Positions 1 to 9,058 of a DNA stretch of 36,534 nucleotides are shown here, piece by piece. The notes under the pieces are model-generated. The model was not told the DNA's origin, ran no database searches, and was given only the letters and a program-made list of their open reading frames with translations. Position 1 is the stretch's first letter; each line of letters begins with the position of its first letter. The position numbers and the translations under genes were made by a program. Source of the stretch: Saprospiraceae bacterium (lineage in GTDB: Bacteria > Bacteroidota > Bacteroidia > Chitinophagales > Saprospiraceae); assembly GCA_023299965.1 (NCBI GenBank), contig JALZVN010000087.1, forward strand, positions 1 through 36,534, in the 5' to 3' direction.

Positions 1-3000
1 CAGTAATGCTTACTGATTCAATTTCAACGCAAGCGGCTAATGACTGCTATACTATCACTAGAACCTGGGTTATCGAAGACAACTGTGCGAATACTAATAC
101 ACATACTCAGGTAGTTACTATCCAAGATAATGATATCCCTACTTTTGATAATGCGCCAGTCGATGAAACGATCGAATGTACGGATGCTATCCCTACTTAC
201 ACTATCCTAGCTTCTGACAACTGTGATTCAGATGTTGCGGTAATGCTTACTGATTCGACATCTACTCAAAATTCAAGCGAATGTTTCGCTATAACACGTA
301 CATGGCTGGCTACTGATAATTGCGGAAATACAGTCACTCATACGCAAATAACAACTATAGTGGACAATATAGAACCGACCTTCGTTAATGCACCAGCTGA
401 TGAGACGATCGAATGTACGGATGCTATTCCTACTTATACAGTTTTAGCGTCTGATAACTGCGACACGGATGTTATGGTAATGCTTACTGATTCCGTTTCT
501 ACACAAGCGAATAACGATTGTTATTCTATTACTAGAACTTGGATAGCTTCTGACAATTGTGGAAATACACAAGTATTGATACAAAACTTGACTGTAATTG
601 ATACCATCAAGCCAGTATTCGTAAACGTACCTTCAGATGAAACAATTGATTGCTTAACTGCTATACCAACTTATACCTTTGATCTTTCAGATAATTGTGA
701 TGCAGACCCAACACTAACATTAGTTGATTCTGTATCTACGCAGACAAATAATGGAAGCACTACTGATTTCTGCTTTGATATTAACAGAACATGGACTCTT
801 ACAGACAACTGTGGTAATGAAGAATTTTATAGCCAAACTACTACAATACAGGATACATTAATACCGATGATATCTTGTGTAGATACTATTACACTATTAT
901 GTAATTTGTTAGATCTTCCTGCTTCTATTACTTTAGAAGACTTCATACAAAACGGTGGTTCTGTGAGTGATAACTGCTCTATCGACACATTCAGCTTCAC
1001 ACATATTGGAGATTTATCAGATGATAACGATTGCGCTGAGACAATTATCAGATCTTACATGATATCTGATCTTTGCGGAAATTCGAATATTTGTACTCAG
1101 ACAATAATTGTCGATGATAGAGAATTACCAGAATTTGTAAATACACCTGTAGATCAAACAATCGATTGTGAAGATAGTATCCCGGTATTTATTCTAGAAG
1201 CAATTGATAATTGTGATAATGATATTACTATTAGTAGAACTGATTCTACATCTACTCAGACGTTTAATGGTTCAATTACAGATGTATGCTTCGATATTTC
1301 TAGAACATGGATAGCGACTGATAACTGTGGCAATATTGATTCATTCACTCAAGTTGTAACCATAATAGATACTATTGAACCAATATTCACTAATGTACCT
1401 ATTGACGAAACTATAGAATGCACTACAATTGTACCTAGCTACGTATTAGAGGCTACGGATAATTGTGATAATGCACTAGAAATAGTACTTGTGGATTCTA
1501 CGTCTACTCAAGCGAACAATGACTGCTACATGATTACTAGAACATGGGTAGCCAGCGACAAATGCGGCAATACAGATATACATACACAGATACTTACAGT
1601 AATAGATACAATCGCACCAGTGTTTACAAATGCTCCAGTCGATGAGACGATTACTTGCGTAGATGCATTCCCAGTCTATATCCTTGAAGCTACAGACAAT
1701 TGTGATACAGATATTACAATTGTACTTATCGACTCAACTTCTACTCAGATGGATGATAGTAGCCTTGGTGACAACTGCTTCGCAATAACTAGAACTTGGA
1801 GCGCAGAAGATAATTGTGGAAATATAATTGTGCATACACAAACTACAACTATGTTTGATGAGACACCTCCAAGCATAGTATGTCCAGATACAATCAATCT
1901 TACTTGTATTGATTTGTTACCTGAAAGTTATACAACAATCATTGAATTCGAAAATGCGGGAGGTTCGATTACTGATCAATGTAATGTTGATATATCAAGC
2001 TTCATTCTTTTATCAGAAATTAGTGATGGAAATACATGTCCAGAGATAATAACTAGAACATATAGCATCGCTGATCAATGTGGAAATTCTGCAACTTGTG
2101 CTCAAGCTATTATTGTAAACGATACTATTGCTCCTTTGATTACTTGTCCAGACACAATTACAGCTAATTGTACTATAGACGAAATCGACATTTATACTTC
2201 AATTATTGAATTTGAGAATGCTGGAGGTACTATCTCAGATAATTGTGGCATAATCGAAAGTAGCTTCACCTATTTAGGAGACAGTTCTGATGGAAATACA
2301 TGTCCAGAAATAATTACAAGAACATACCAAGTATCAGATTCATGTGGAAACACAAGTATCTGTGAAAGCTACATAGTTGTGCGCCCAAATACACTAACAT
2401 GTAATCTTTTATTTGTTCAAAATGAAACATGTGATTATCTTGACAATGGTACTATAACTGTAGGTGCAACAGGTTGTTCAGGTCAATATACATTTGACAA
2501 TGGCATCACTACTAATACAGATGGAATATTCCTAGACTTAGCTTCTGGTACATACAATATAACCGTTACAGATGAGGCAGGATGTACGAGCATTTGTCCT
2601 GCAGTATTGATAACTGAACCTGAAACATTGACTTGCAGCTTAGACAATACAGTTCCAGAATCTTGTTCTACAGGAAATGATGGATCTATAAGTGTCTCCG
2701 CAGCTGGTGGAACAGCTCCATATTCATTCACACTTGGTAGTGTTACTAATACTACTGGAATCTTTACAGATCTTGATGCTGGAGAGTATATTATCACCAT
2801 TACAGATGCCAATGATTGTGAGTCAATCTGCGATACGATTTCTATCCTCAATGATTTCTCTTTTGAAGTTGTTACTGACTTAGTAGAATCATTCTGCAAC
2901 GGTGACTCCATAACAGTTGCCAATAGCACATACTTTGTTTCTGGTATTTACGCAGATACAATACAAAACTACATAGGATGTGATTCTATCATAAACTTGG

Positions 3001-6000
3001 ATTTAACAGTCTACCCTACTTATGATATCGACTCTACTGTAGTATTATGTGAAGGAGAATCTATAACTATTGGTACTAGTACATATAGCAGTACAGGTCA
3101 ATTTATTGACGAGCTTACGACAATCAATGGTTGTGATTCTATCATCAAATTGGATCTTACAGTGCATCCATTATTATTCGATACAATGCGTGTAACGCTA
3201 TGTGAAGAGGATAGCATTGAATTTAACAATACAACTTATTTCACAGCAGGTACTTATGACTTTATCACTACTTCTTCATTGAATTGTGATAGTACTATTA
3301 CGCTGGAATTAGATTATATCGCTACTAAGCGAACTGACGAAATTATCGAAATCTGTGAGGGGGATAGTGTATTTATTGCTGACCAATACTATTCCGTGCC
3401 GGGTAGTATCAGCGATACACTTTCTGCCTTTACAGGTTGCGATTCTATTCACATTACTAATTTGATTGTAAACCCAACTCACTCAGATACAATTACTACA
3501 TTTATCTGTGATGGAGATAGCATATTGATTGACAATCAGTATCAAACGACAGGAGGACATTACCCAGTACTGTATGCAAACCAATTTGGATGCGACAGTA
3601 TAGTTACAACGGCGCTATTCATTAACCCAACTTACAATGTACCATTGACAGATAGTATTTGTGATGGAGACAGCATCATGATTGGTAATGTATATGCAAG
3701 CATTGCAGGTATCTATCCAGACACATTACAAACGGTTGAAGGTTGCGATAGTATTTTGCTTGTAGATTTAACAATACTGCCAGTGTTCGATATTACACTA
3801 GTTGATACGATCTGTTCTAACGAAACTATTGCCTTTGGTAATGATATCTATAATGAGACTGGTATTTACCAGTTCGATACATTGACACAATTTGGATGTG
3901 ATAGTACGGTGTTCTTAGATCTTACTGTTTTATTAAGCCCAGAGACAGATCTATTTATTGACATCTGTGAAGACGAGTCGCACTTTGTTGCTGGTCAGTT
4001 ACAGTTCGAAACGGGAGACTATACAGAAGTATTTACAGCATCCAATGGTTGTGATAGTACTGTTATAACGCACTTGACAGTACACCCAATCCTTACTACG
4101 GATATACAAATAGATATCTGTCAAGGACAAAGTGTACAAGTGGGCGATGAACTTATCTTTGAAAGCGGAATTTATACAGATACATTAAGCACTGTATTTG
4201 GATGCGATAGTATCCTATACTTCGATATCAGTATCGTTGAATTTGTATTCGAAGAAGTTGATGTTACTATTTGTGATGGTTCTTCATACTTTGTTGGTGG
4301 AGACCTGCAAACGGAGGCCGGAGTATACTACGATACCTTATCTACTAATATGGGTTGTGATAGTATAGTTGTGACCTTCTTAGAATTGGATGATAAGATT
4401 GTTCAAGTCGTTAACGAGAACATATGTTTTGGTGATAGTATCTTTGTTGGAGGAGCATACCAGACAATACCTAGTATCTATGTTGATTCTCTAGTAGCAC
4501 AAGGAGGTTGCGATAGTATCGTATTCACAGCGTTGAATGTCTTACAGCCAAATATCACAAATACATCACAGACACTTTGCTCTGGAGATACCTTAACGGT
4601 AGGCAATAGCATATACACCGAGACAGGTAGCTTTATTGACACACTGATATCTATCAATGGATGTGATAGTATTGTAAACACAGAATTAATCATCAGAGAC
4701 GAAATTATCACTGATTTATCATTTGAGGTTTGCTTTGGAGATACAATATCAGTGGCTGGCGAGACTTACTCTACGTTCGGTATGTTTACAGATACATTGA
4801 TGGCGTATACAGGATGTGATAGTATATTGACTATTACCATTGTGAATTTATCTGATGCCGAGACCATCTTTACAGATACTATTTGCCAAGGAGAGACTGT
4901 CACCTTTGGAGGTATAGATTATACGGAGACAGGTGTGTATATAGACAACTTCGCGACCACTGGTGGATGTGATAGTATATCTACACTAAACCTTACAGTA
5001 ATACCTACAGATACAGCGTATACTGAATTGACTATCTGTCAAGGAACTACTATTGAGTACAATGATTTCACGATTACTAATCCAGGTGAGTATACCTTCT
5101 TATTAGCATCGACCAATGGATGTGATAGTGTTGAGATATTAACTGTAGAGACTATAGATATACTTAGAGACACCGTTGATCTTGTTATTTGTGAAGGAGA
5201 CACAGTGATCATCGACAATATAGAATATACAGAAGAAGGAGTAGTCTTAGAGACGCTCTCTAGTGTTAATACAAATTGTGATAGTCTTACATACCACTTT
5301 ATCACACTAGCACCGTCATACGCATTTGATAGTACAATTGTGATTTGCGAAGGAGACAGTGCATTGATAGAAGGAGTATACTTCAGCGAAGAGGGGATTT
5401 ACACAAACAGCTTCACAAGCGAATTTGGTTGTGATAGTATATTGACTACTGAATTGATTATTGAAGGAGTAGTAACATTCGTCTCTGCAGATACTACGAT
5501 TTGTCAAGGAGAACCTGTTCAATTATTTATCGAAGGCGCCAACTTTGTAACTTGGTCACCAAGTGAGACATTGAGCTGTTCTGACTGCTTCGATCCAATT
5601 GCTACACCAGATGAAACGACAACGTACACAGTGTTTGCAGAAACTTGTTTGGGTATGATAGAAGAGCATCAGATAACGGTAACTGTAAATACACTACCAG
5701 TCATAGAAACTGCAATTGTGGTAAATGCTAATATTGGAGAGACCGTAGTATTGACTGCAGATGTCAATGACTTTACATCTACCCTAGTATGGACAAATGA
5801 AGCAGGCGAAGTTCTCTGTACAAATTGCTTCTCTATAGAAGTAAATGTAACGGAGGAAATCACATTATTCTACGTAACCGCTACGTCAGCGCAAGGATGT
5901 GAAGTGACGGCATCTATTGACTTGATTGCGCAGAACCTGTGTGATGAAGGTCTAGTAGAAGTACCGAATTTCATTACTCCAAATAATGATGGAGCCAATG

Positions 6001-6227
6001 ACAAGCTTGAAATTAGATACACCAACATTGAAGAATTAGGACTCCTTAGAGTCTATAACAGATGGGGAGAATTGGTATTCGAAACAGATGATCCTACTTT
6101 CAACTTCTGGGATGGAACATTTAGAGGACAAGAGTTGAATCCAGGAGTATACGTTTACTATCTAGAAGTATATTGCCGTGATAATACATTATTCCTAAAG
6201 AAAGGGAATGTAACCATAATAAAATAA
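1..6227 (+). CDS. Giant repeat-rich T9SS-secreted adhesin, 3' part (5' end outside window)
   Basis: This is an open frame of over 2070 codons. The reading frame is open to the left edge, so the first ATG at position 6 is probably internal and the true start lies upstream. Residues about 1-790 (counted from position 6) are HYR/Ig-like repeats with recurring DNC, ETIEC and ITRTW motifs. Residues about 795-950 hold two SprB-type repeats (NGTITV / DGSISV cores, ending in YNITVTD or YIITITD). Residues about 955-1825 hold 17 copies of a roughly 50-residue module with the pattern ICxGDS ... GCDSI. A Cys-rich PKD-like segment follows. The last ~90 residues are a gliding-motility-associated (CHU_C) domain with NFITPNNDGAND, YNRWGELVFE and NPGVYVYYLE, the usual type B T9SS sorting signal. 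The inferred product is a secreted or surface-anchored adhesin exported through the outer membrane. Ligand unknown. The next gene is a PorP/SprF-like protein, a common partner of such giants. Confidence 0.9.
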   Translation, partial: VMLTDSISTQAANDCYTITRTWVIEDNCANTNTHTQVVTIQDNDIPTFDNAPVDETIECTDAIPTYTILASDNCDSDVAVMLTDSTSTQNSSECFAITRTWLATDNCGNTVTHTQITTIVDNIEPTFVNAPADETIECTDAIPTYTVLASDNCDTDVMVMLTDSVSTQANNDCYSITRTWIASDNCGNTQVLIQNLTVIDTIKPVFVNVPSDETIDCLTAIPTYTFDLSDNCDADPTLTLVDSVSTQTNNGSTTDFCFDINRTWTLTDNCGNEEFYSQTTTIQDTLIPMISCVDTITLLCNLLDLPASITLEDFIQNGGSVSDNCSIDTFSFTHIGDLSDDNDCAETIIRSYMISDLCGNSNICTQTIIVDDRELPEFVNTPVDQTIDCEDSIPVFILEAIDNCDNDITISRTDSTSTQTFNGSITDVCFDISRTWIATDNCGNIDSFTQVVTIIDTIEPIFTNVPIDETIECTTIVPSYVLEATDNCDNALEIVLVDSTSTQANNDCYMITRTWVASDKCGNTDIHTQILTVIDTIAPVFTNAPVDETITCVDAFPVYILEATDNCDTDITIVLIDSTSTQMDDSSLGDNCFAITRTWSAEDNCGNIIVHTQTTTMFDETPPSIVCPDTINLTCIDLLPESYTTIIEFENAGGSITDQCNVDISSFILLSEISDGNTCPEIITRTYSIADQCGNSATCAQAIIVNDTIAPLITCPDTITANCTIDEIDIYTSIIEFENAGGTISDNCGIIESSFTYLGDSSDGNTCPEIITRTYQVSDSCGNTSICESYIVVRPNTLTCNLLFVQNETCDYLDNGTITVGATGCSGQYTFDNGITTNTDGIFLDLASGTYNITVTDEAGCTSICPAVLITEPETLTCSLDNTVPESCSTGNDGSISVSAAGGTAPYSFTLGSVTNTTGIFTDLDAGEYIITITDANDCESICDTISILNDFSFEVVTDLVESFCNGDSITVANSTYFVSGIYADTIQNYIGCDSIINLDLTVYPTYDIDSTVVLCEGESITIGTSTYSSTGQFIDELTTINGCDSIIKLDLTVHPLLFDTMRVTLCEEDSIEFNNTTYFTAGTYDFITTSSLNCDSTITLELDYIATKRTDEIIEICEGDSVFIADQYYSVPGSISDTLSAFTGCDSIHITNLIVNPTHSDTITTFICDGDSILIDNQYQTTGGHYPVLYANQFGCDSIVTTALFINPTYNVPLTDSICDGDSIMIGNVYASIAGIYPDTLQTVEGCDSILLVDLTILPVFDITLVDTICSNETIAFGNDIYNETGIYQFDTLTQFGCDSTVFLDLTVLLSPETDLFIDICEDESHFVAGQLQFETGDYTEVFTASNGCDSTVITHLTVHPILTTDIQIDICQGQSVQVGDELIFESGIYTDTLSTVFGCDSILYFDISIVEFVFEEVDVTICDGSSYFVGGDLQTEAGVYYDTLSTNMGCDSIVVTFLELDDKIVQVVNENICFGDSIFVGGAYQTIPSIYVDSLVAQGGCDSIVFTALNVLQPNITNTSQTLCSGDTLTVGNSIYTETGSFIDTLISINGCDSIVNTELIIRDEIITDLSFEVCFGDTISVAGETYSTFGMFTDTLMAYTGCDSILTITIVNLSDAETIFTDTICQGETVTFGGIDYTETGVYIDNFATTGGCDSISTLNLTVIPTDTAYTELTICQGTTIEYNDFTITNPGEYTFLLASTNGCDSVEILTVETIDILRDTVDLVICEGDTVIIDNIEYTEEGVVLETLSSVNTNCDSLTYHFITLAPSYAFDSTIVICEGDSALIEGVYFSEEGIYTNSFTSEFGCDSILTTELIIEGVVTFVSADTTICQGEPVQLFIEGANFVTWSPSETLSCSDCFDPIATPDETTTYTVFAETCLGMIEEHQITVTVNTLPVIETAIVVNANIGETVVLTADVNDFTSTLVWTNEAGEVLCTNCFSIEVNVTEEITLFYVTATSAQGCEVTASIDLIAQNLCDEGLVEVPNFITPNNDGANDKLEIRYTNIEELGLLRVYNRWGELVFETDDPTFNFWDGTFRGQELNPGVYVYYLEVYCRDNTLFLKKGNVTIIK

Positions 6228-6326
6228 AAAAATGCTAATCTACTGATAACAAAATAAGAACCTCTTTACAAGTATATTATAATTGAACGATTTTAAAGCA
6301 GTGGGATACATACATTGTAACCCTTT

Positions 6327-6375
6327 AGTCTGGTCTTATTTACAGCCGTATAAATGAGACCAGACTTTGCTTTTT
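6327..6375 (+). terminator. Rho-independent terminator after the adhesin gene
   Basis: AGTCTGGTCT (6327-6336) pairs perfectly with AGACCAGACT (6357-6366). The stem extends inward by six more mostly A-T pairs around a short loop and is followed by a T-rich tract (TTGCTTTTT). It lies about 100 bp after the stop codon of the adhesin gene, so the PorP-like gene downstream should need its own promoter. Confidence 0.8.
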
Positions 6376-6416
6376 AAAGAGCTTATACCATTTGAAATTT
6401 AAAATGATATTACTTA

Positions 6417-6587
6417 TTTGGGGGCTCCCACTACCCTGCTAGGTCTATCGACCATGTAGCAGGCTGTGGTCAGGCTGTTCGTTCCTATCACTCTAGATAG
6501 AAAATTATCTAGAGCGATACCACTGCCATCCTTAGCCTCTTACGCACTCCGTTTGTCGTGCTTCACGCCTACGGTGCTTCGCGATAT
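6417..6587 (+). repeat. Structured GC-rich intergenic repeat element, copy A
   Basis: This GC-rich block in an AT-rich gap begins TTTGGGGGCTCCC and ends GGTGCTTCGCGATAT. The central hairpin CTCTAGATA (6491-6499) / TATCTAGAG (6506-6514) has the loop GAAAAT. It is flanked by GGCTGTTCGTTCCTA on the left and GATACCACTGCCATCCTT on the right. Copy B (8706-8890, minus strand) keeps the same flanks and loop but has a different paired stem (CTCGAC/GTCGAG). No credible ORF lies in it. From memory, dispersed elements of this general form occur in many Bacteroidota genomes; their function is unknown to me. Confidence 0.7.
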
Positions 6588-7247
6588 GAATTAGTAATAA
6601 TGCTGATCGAAAAACAGCAGAGCACCATCATCTGACTTATTGACTATATTGCAGTGATTGATAAAAAGTCAGTATTGCAAATCGAAGATGTAGAAGTAAA
6701 AACAAAAAAAATGAAGGTGTTAGTGACAAGTACTTTTATACTTGATATACTATATTATTTATATATACTACTTCAAACCAAATTACTAAGGCATACATTC
6801 CAAACAGATTGAGTAAAGATATTATAATACAAATGTATACTCATCCCATTTTGTTTGCCATTTTAGTGATTAATTTATTTGCCATTTTAAGCGTCAAAAT
6901 TATATTGTTTTTTGGTTTTACATTTAAGCTTAGTTGATTATATATTCTGGTTAAATCTATATGATAGTAGTAATTTTGACACTTGATGTGACACCAAAAA
7001 AAAGTAGACACATTCTACATTTTTAGCATGATGTTTGAATTAATAGCATTATAATCTAACATCTTAGGTTATATTTACATTCTCCCCTTCCCCCTTTTTA
7101 ATATCCCAAATTATTACATAGACTATAGCGTCTGCGTTAAAGATGCAATCATTAAATTTGCATATTGATTAGAAAGAAAAATATCGATTAATTTTGACAT
7201 AAAATTAATCCAATCCCCCCTATTGAGAATTTGTAAAAAAATATACA
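6588..7247. other. AT-rich intergenic stretch upstream of the PorP-like gene
   Basis: About 660 bp with no ORF of convincing length and no recognisable RNA gene. The only feature I can suggest is a possible promoter box near the right end, listed separately. Several homopolymer-rich patches (runs of A, C and T) are present. Confidence 0.6.
7153..7160 (+). promoter_or_regulatory. Possible -7 box (TAAATTTG) for the PorP-like gene
   Basis: TAAATTTG matches the Bacteroidota -7 consensus TAnnTTTG, 87 bp before the ATG. I see no clear -33 TTG at the expected spacing, so this is a weak call. Confidence 0.3.
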
Positions 7248-8288
7248 ATGAGAATTGTTTTTATTCTATTGGGGCTAATGAGTACCTTGAGTGTATTCAG
7301 TCAAGATGTGCACCTTTCGCACATACACGCTTCACCAACTTATTTAAATCCGGCTATGAACGGGATGATCCATGATGGAGTCGCTCGTGTTATAGTCAAC
7401 TCTAAAAGTCAGTGGAACACTGTTACTAATGGGTATAAGACAGCTATAGCTTCTGCGGACATGCAGATCTACGGTAATAAAGGAACCATTATAGGGGTAG
7501 GATTAAATCTAGCAGCAGATCAAGCCGGAGATTTAGATTTTACAACTGTGAAAACGGGATTGGCTTTATCTGTCATTCGAGCACTAGACTACAAGAGTGT
7601 AAACGTAATATCAGTCGGTGCTGAAGCCAACTATATAAACACAAGATTTGACATCAGTAAAATGATGGGCTTTGAAGAAGAGCCACTGGTTGCCTTAGGT
7701 TTATCTGATGTTTCTAACTATTTCACTTATAGTGCGGGAGTAAGTTGGTTCTATAATCCAGATAGAGATAAATCAGTTTACTTTGGCGCATCACTAGCAC
7801 ACTTCAATCAGCCTGATGTTACTTTTACCAAAGGACTAGATCAACAAGGATTAATAGTTACAGATTTTGGAGCTACTAACTTATTCACTAAAATCGTAAT
7901 TCATGCCGGTGGGTCTTTCAAGATGGGTAAAAATTTCAAACTATTACCCAGTGGTATATTCACTGATCAAGGTCCTCATCAAGAGATCTTAATTGGTAGT
8001 TTTCTCAGATATGCAAATAGAGCTGCTGGACCAGATGCTACTCCATTTTATTTGGGTGCATGGATAAGAGGATATCTAGAGGGGGATATAAAAGGCTCTG
8101 ACGCATTTGTTTTTTCAGTCAGAGCAGATATCAAAAAGACAAAATTTGCTTTATCGTATGATTTCAATGTATCTACATGGAGGAGAGCAAGTAGAGGAGC
8201 TGGAGGAGCAGAATTATCTATCATCCACGTACTTGATTTAGATAAACATAGTAGGAAATTGGAAGACGTATATTGTCCTGGTCTTTAA
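7248..8288 (+). CDS. PorP/SprF family type IX secretion-associated outer-membrane protein
   Basis: 346 residues. An N-terminal signal peptide (MRIVFILLGLMSTLSVFSQ) is followed by the family hallmark HLSHIHASPTYLNPAMNG, the N-terminal signature of the PorP/SprF family (Bacteroidota 'type IX secretion system membrane protein PorP/SprF'). The rest is rich in alternating hydrophobic and Gly/aromatic residues, as expected of an outer-membrane beta-barrel. Family members work with T9SS substrates, and SprF is needed for surface display of the giant adhesin SprB in Flavobacterium johnsoniae. Lying directly downstream of a SprB-like giant, this gene probably plays the same role for it. A terminator separates the two genes, so they are probably transcribed separately. 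The ATG start fits the signal peptide. Confidence 0.88.
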   Translation: MRIVFILLGLMSTLSVFSQDVHLSHIHASPTYLNPAMNGMIHDGVARVIVNSKSQWNTVTNGYKTAIASADMQIYGNKGTIIGVGLNLAADQAGDLDFTTVKTGLALSVIRALDYKSVNVISVGAEANYINTRFDISKMMGFEEEPLVALGLSDVSNYFTYSAGVSWFYNPDRDKSVYFGASLAHFNQPDVTFTKGLDQQGLIVTDFGATNLFTKIVIHAGGSFKMGKNFKLLPSGIFTDQGPHQEILIGSFLRYANRAAGPDATPFYLGAWIRGYLEGDIKGSDAFVFSVRADIKKTKFALSYDFNVSTWRRASRGAGGAELSIIHVLDLDKHSRKLEDVYCPGL

Positions 8289-8360
8289 AAAAAAGAACAT
8301 CTATATAGCCGCGTACATCGGTCAAAAAGAAATTAAAAATATAATACCAAAACTAATCTT

Positions 8361-8398
8361 AGAAGGTCAACTCATAATGAGTTGGTCTTCTTTTTTTG
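8361..8398 (+). terminator. Rho-independent terminator after the PorP-like gene
   Basis: AGAAGGTCAACTCAT (8361-8375) pairs with ATGAGTTGGTCTTCT (8377-8391), with two G-T wobbles. A run of seven further Ts follows. It lies about 70 bp after the PorP-like stop codon. Confidence 0.8.
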
Positions 8399-8705
8399 TT
8401 TTAACATAGATATTGAATGTGTGTTCATGTATATAACACTGCATATAAAATTAAGTACAGCTTCACATATGGGCATCGCTATCCAGCCTATTCATTGACT
8501 AATGTGTTACTCTTCTAGACTCTCTACAAATTTAGTATTTTAAAGATGAGAATTCACCTTTGTCATTTTAACCAAGCTAATCACCTACATTCTTAATCCT
8601 AGGCGTAAAGTCAAGATAGTCTCGTCTTGCAATAAAATCAGCTTTTATGCTAATTCAGCTTTTATAGTGGGACCTCTGTTTTATACGATATATAATTATG
8701 ATGAA
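8399..8705. other. AT-rich gap with no recognised feature
   Basis: About 300 bp between the terminator and repeat copy B. I see no ORF, RNA gene or clear repeat. Confidence 0.5.
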
Positions 8706-8890
8706 ATATCGCGAAGCACCTGAGGTGTGGAGCTCGACAAGGCGGAGCCGCGTAGAGGCAAAGGATCGAAGTGGTATCTCGACATTTTCGTCGAGGTAAG
8801 AACGGAGAGCCTGGTCTCGCCTTCTGTCCCGATCTGCGGAAGGATGGCAGCAAGGCCTGCATCGGGATAAGGTCGAGATGACCCCAAATG
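8706..8890 (-). repeat. Structured GC-rich intergenic repeat element, copy B (inverted)
   Basis: Read on the minus strand it starts CATTTGGGGTC and ends GGTGCTTCGCGATAT, the same ends as copy A. The central hairpin CTCGAC (8778-8783) / GTCGAG (8790-8795) has the minus-strand loop GAAAAT, identical to copy A's loop although the stem differs. The flanking GATACCACTTCGATCCTT and GCCTCTACGC parallel copy A. Short ORFs in this block (for example 8662-8904 minus) are best explained by the repeat's composition, not by coding. Confidence 0.7.
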
Positions 8891-9058
8891 ATTATTAAGA
8901 ACAATTTTTAGACGCTAAATGTTAAAAGAAGTACCTTTTACATGAAATACTGGATAAAAAGTAAGTCTATAAGACCAGTTGGTCGAAAAATCTTGCTAAA
9001 ACTGCTATTTATCCAGTACTTTAGCTTTTATTCAAAATTTCAAATAGTCAATTCTAAA

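Noticed and set aside
2483..5863. Several ORFs of 60-150 codons antisense or out of frame within the adhesin gene
   Set aside because: They shadow the repeat-rich coding frame, have low-complexity translations and no signals of their own.
8662..8904. ORFs in the GC-rich block before the M13 gene, and similar ones at 24561-24761 and 25779-25997
   Set aside because: They coincide with copies B, C and D of the structured repeat; the reading frames follow from the repeat's composition.
8942..9058. Upstream in-frame ATG extension of the M13 peptidase
   Set aside because: It would place a 39-residue basic segment before a good lipoprotein signal peptide.
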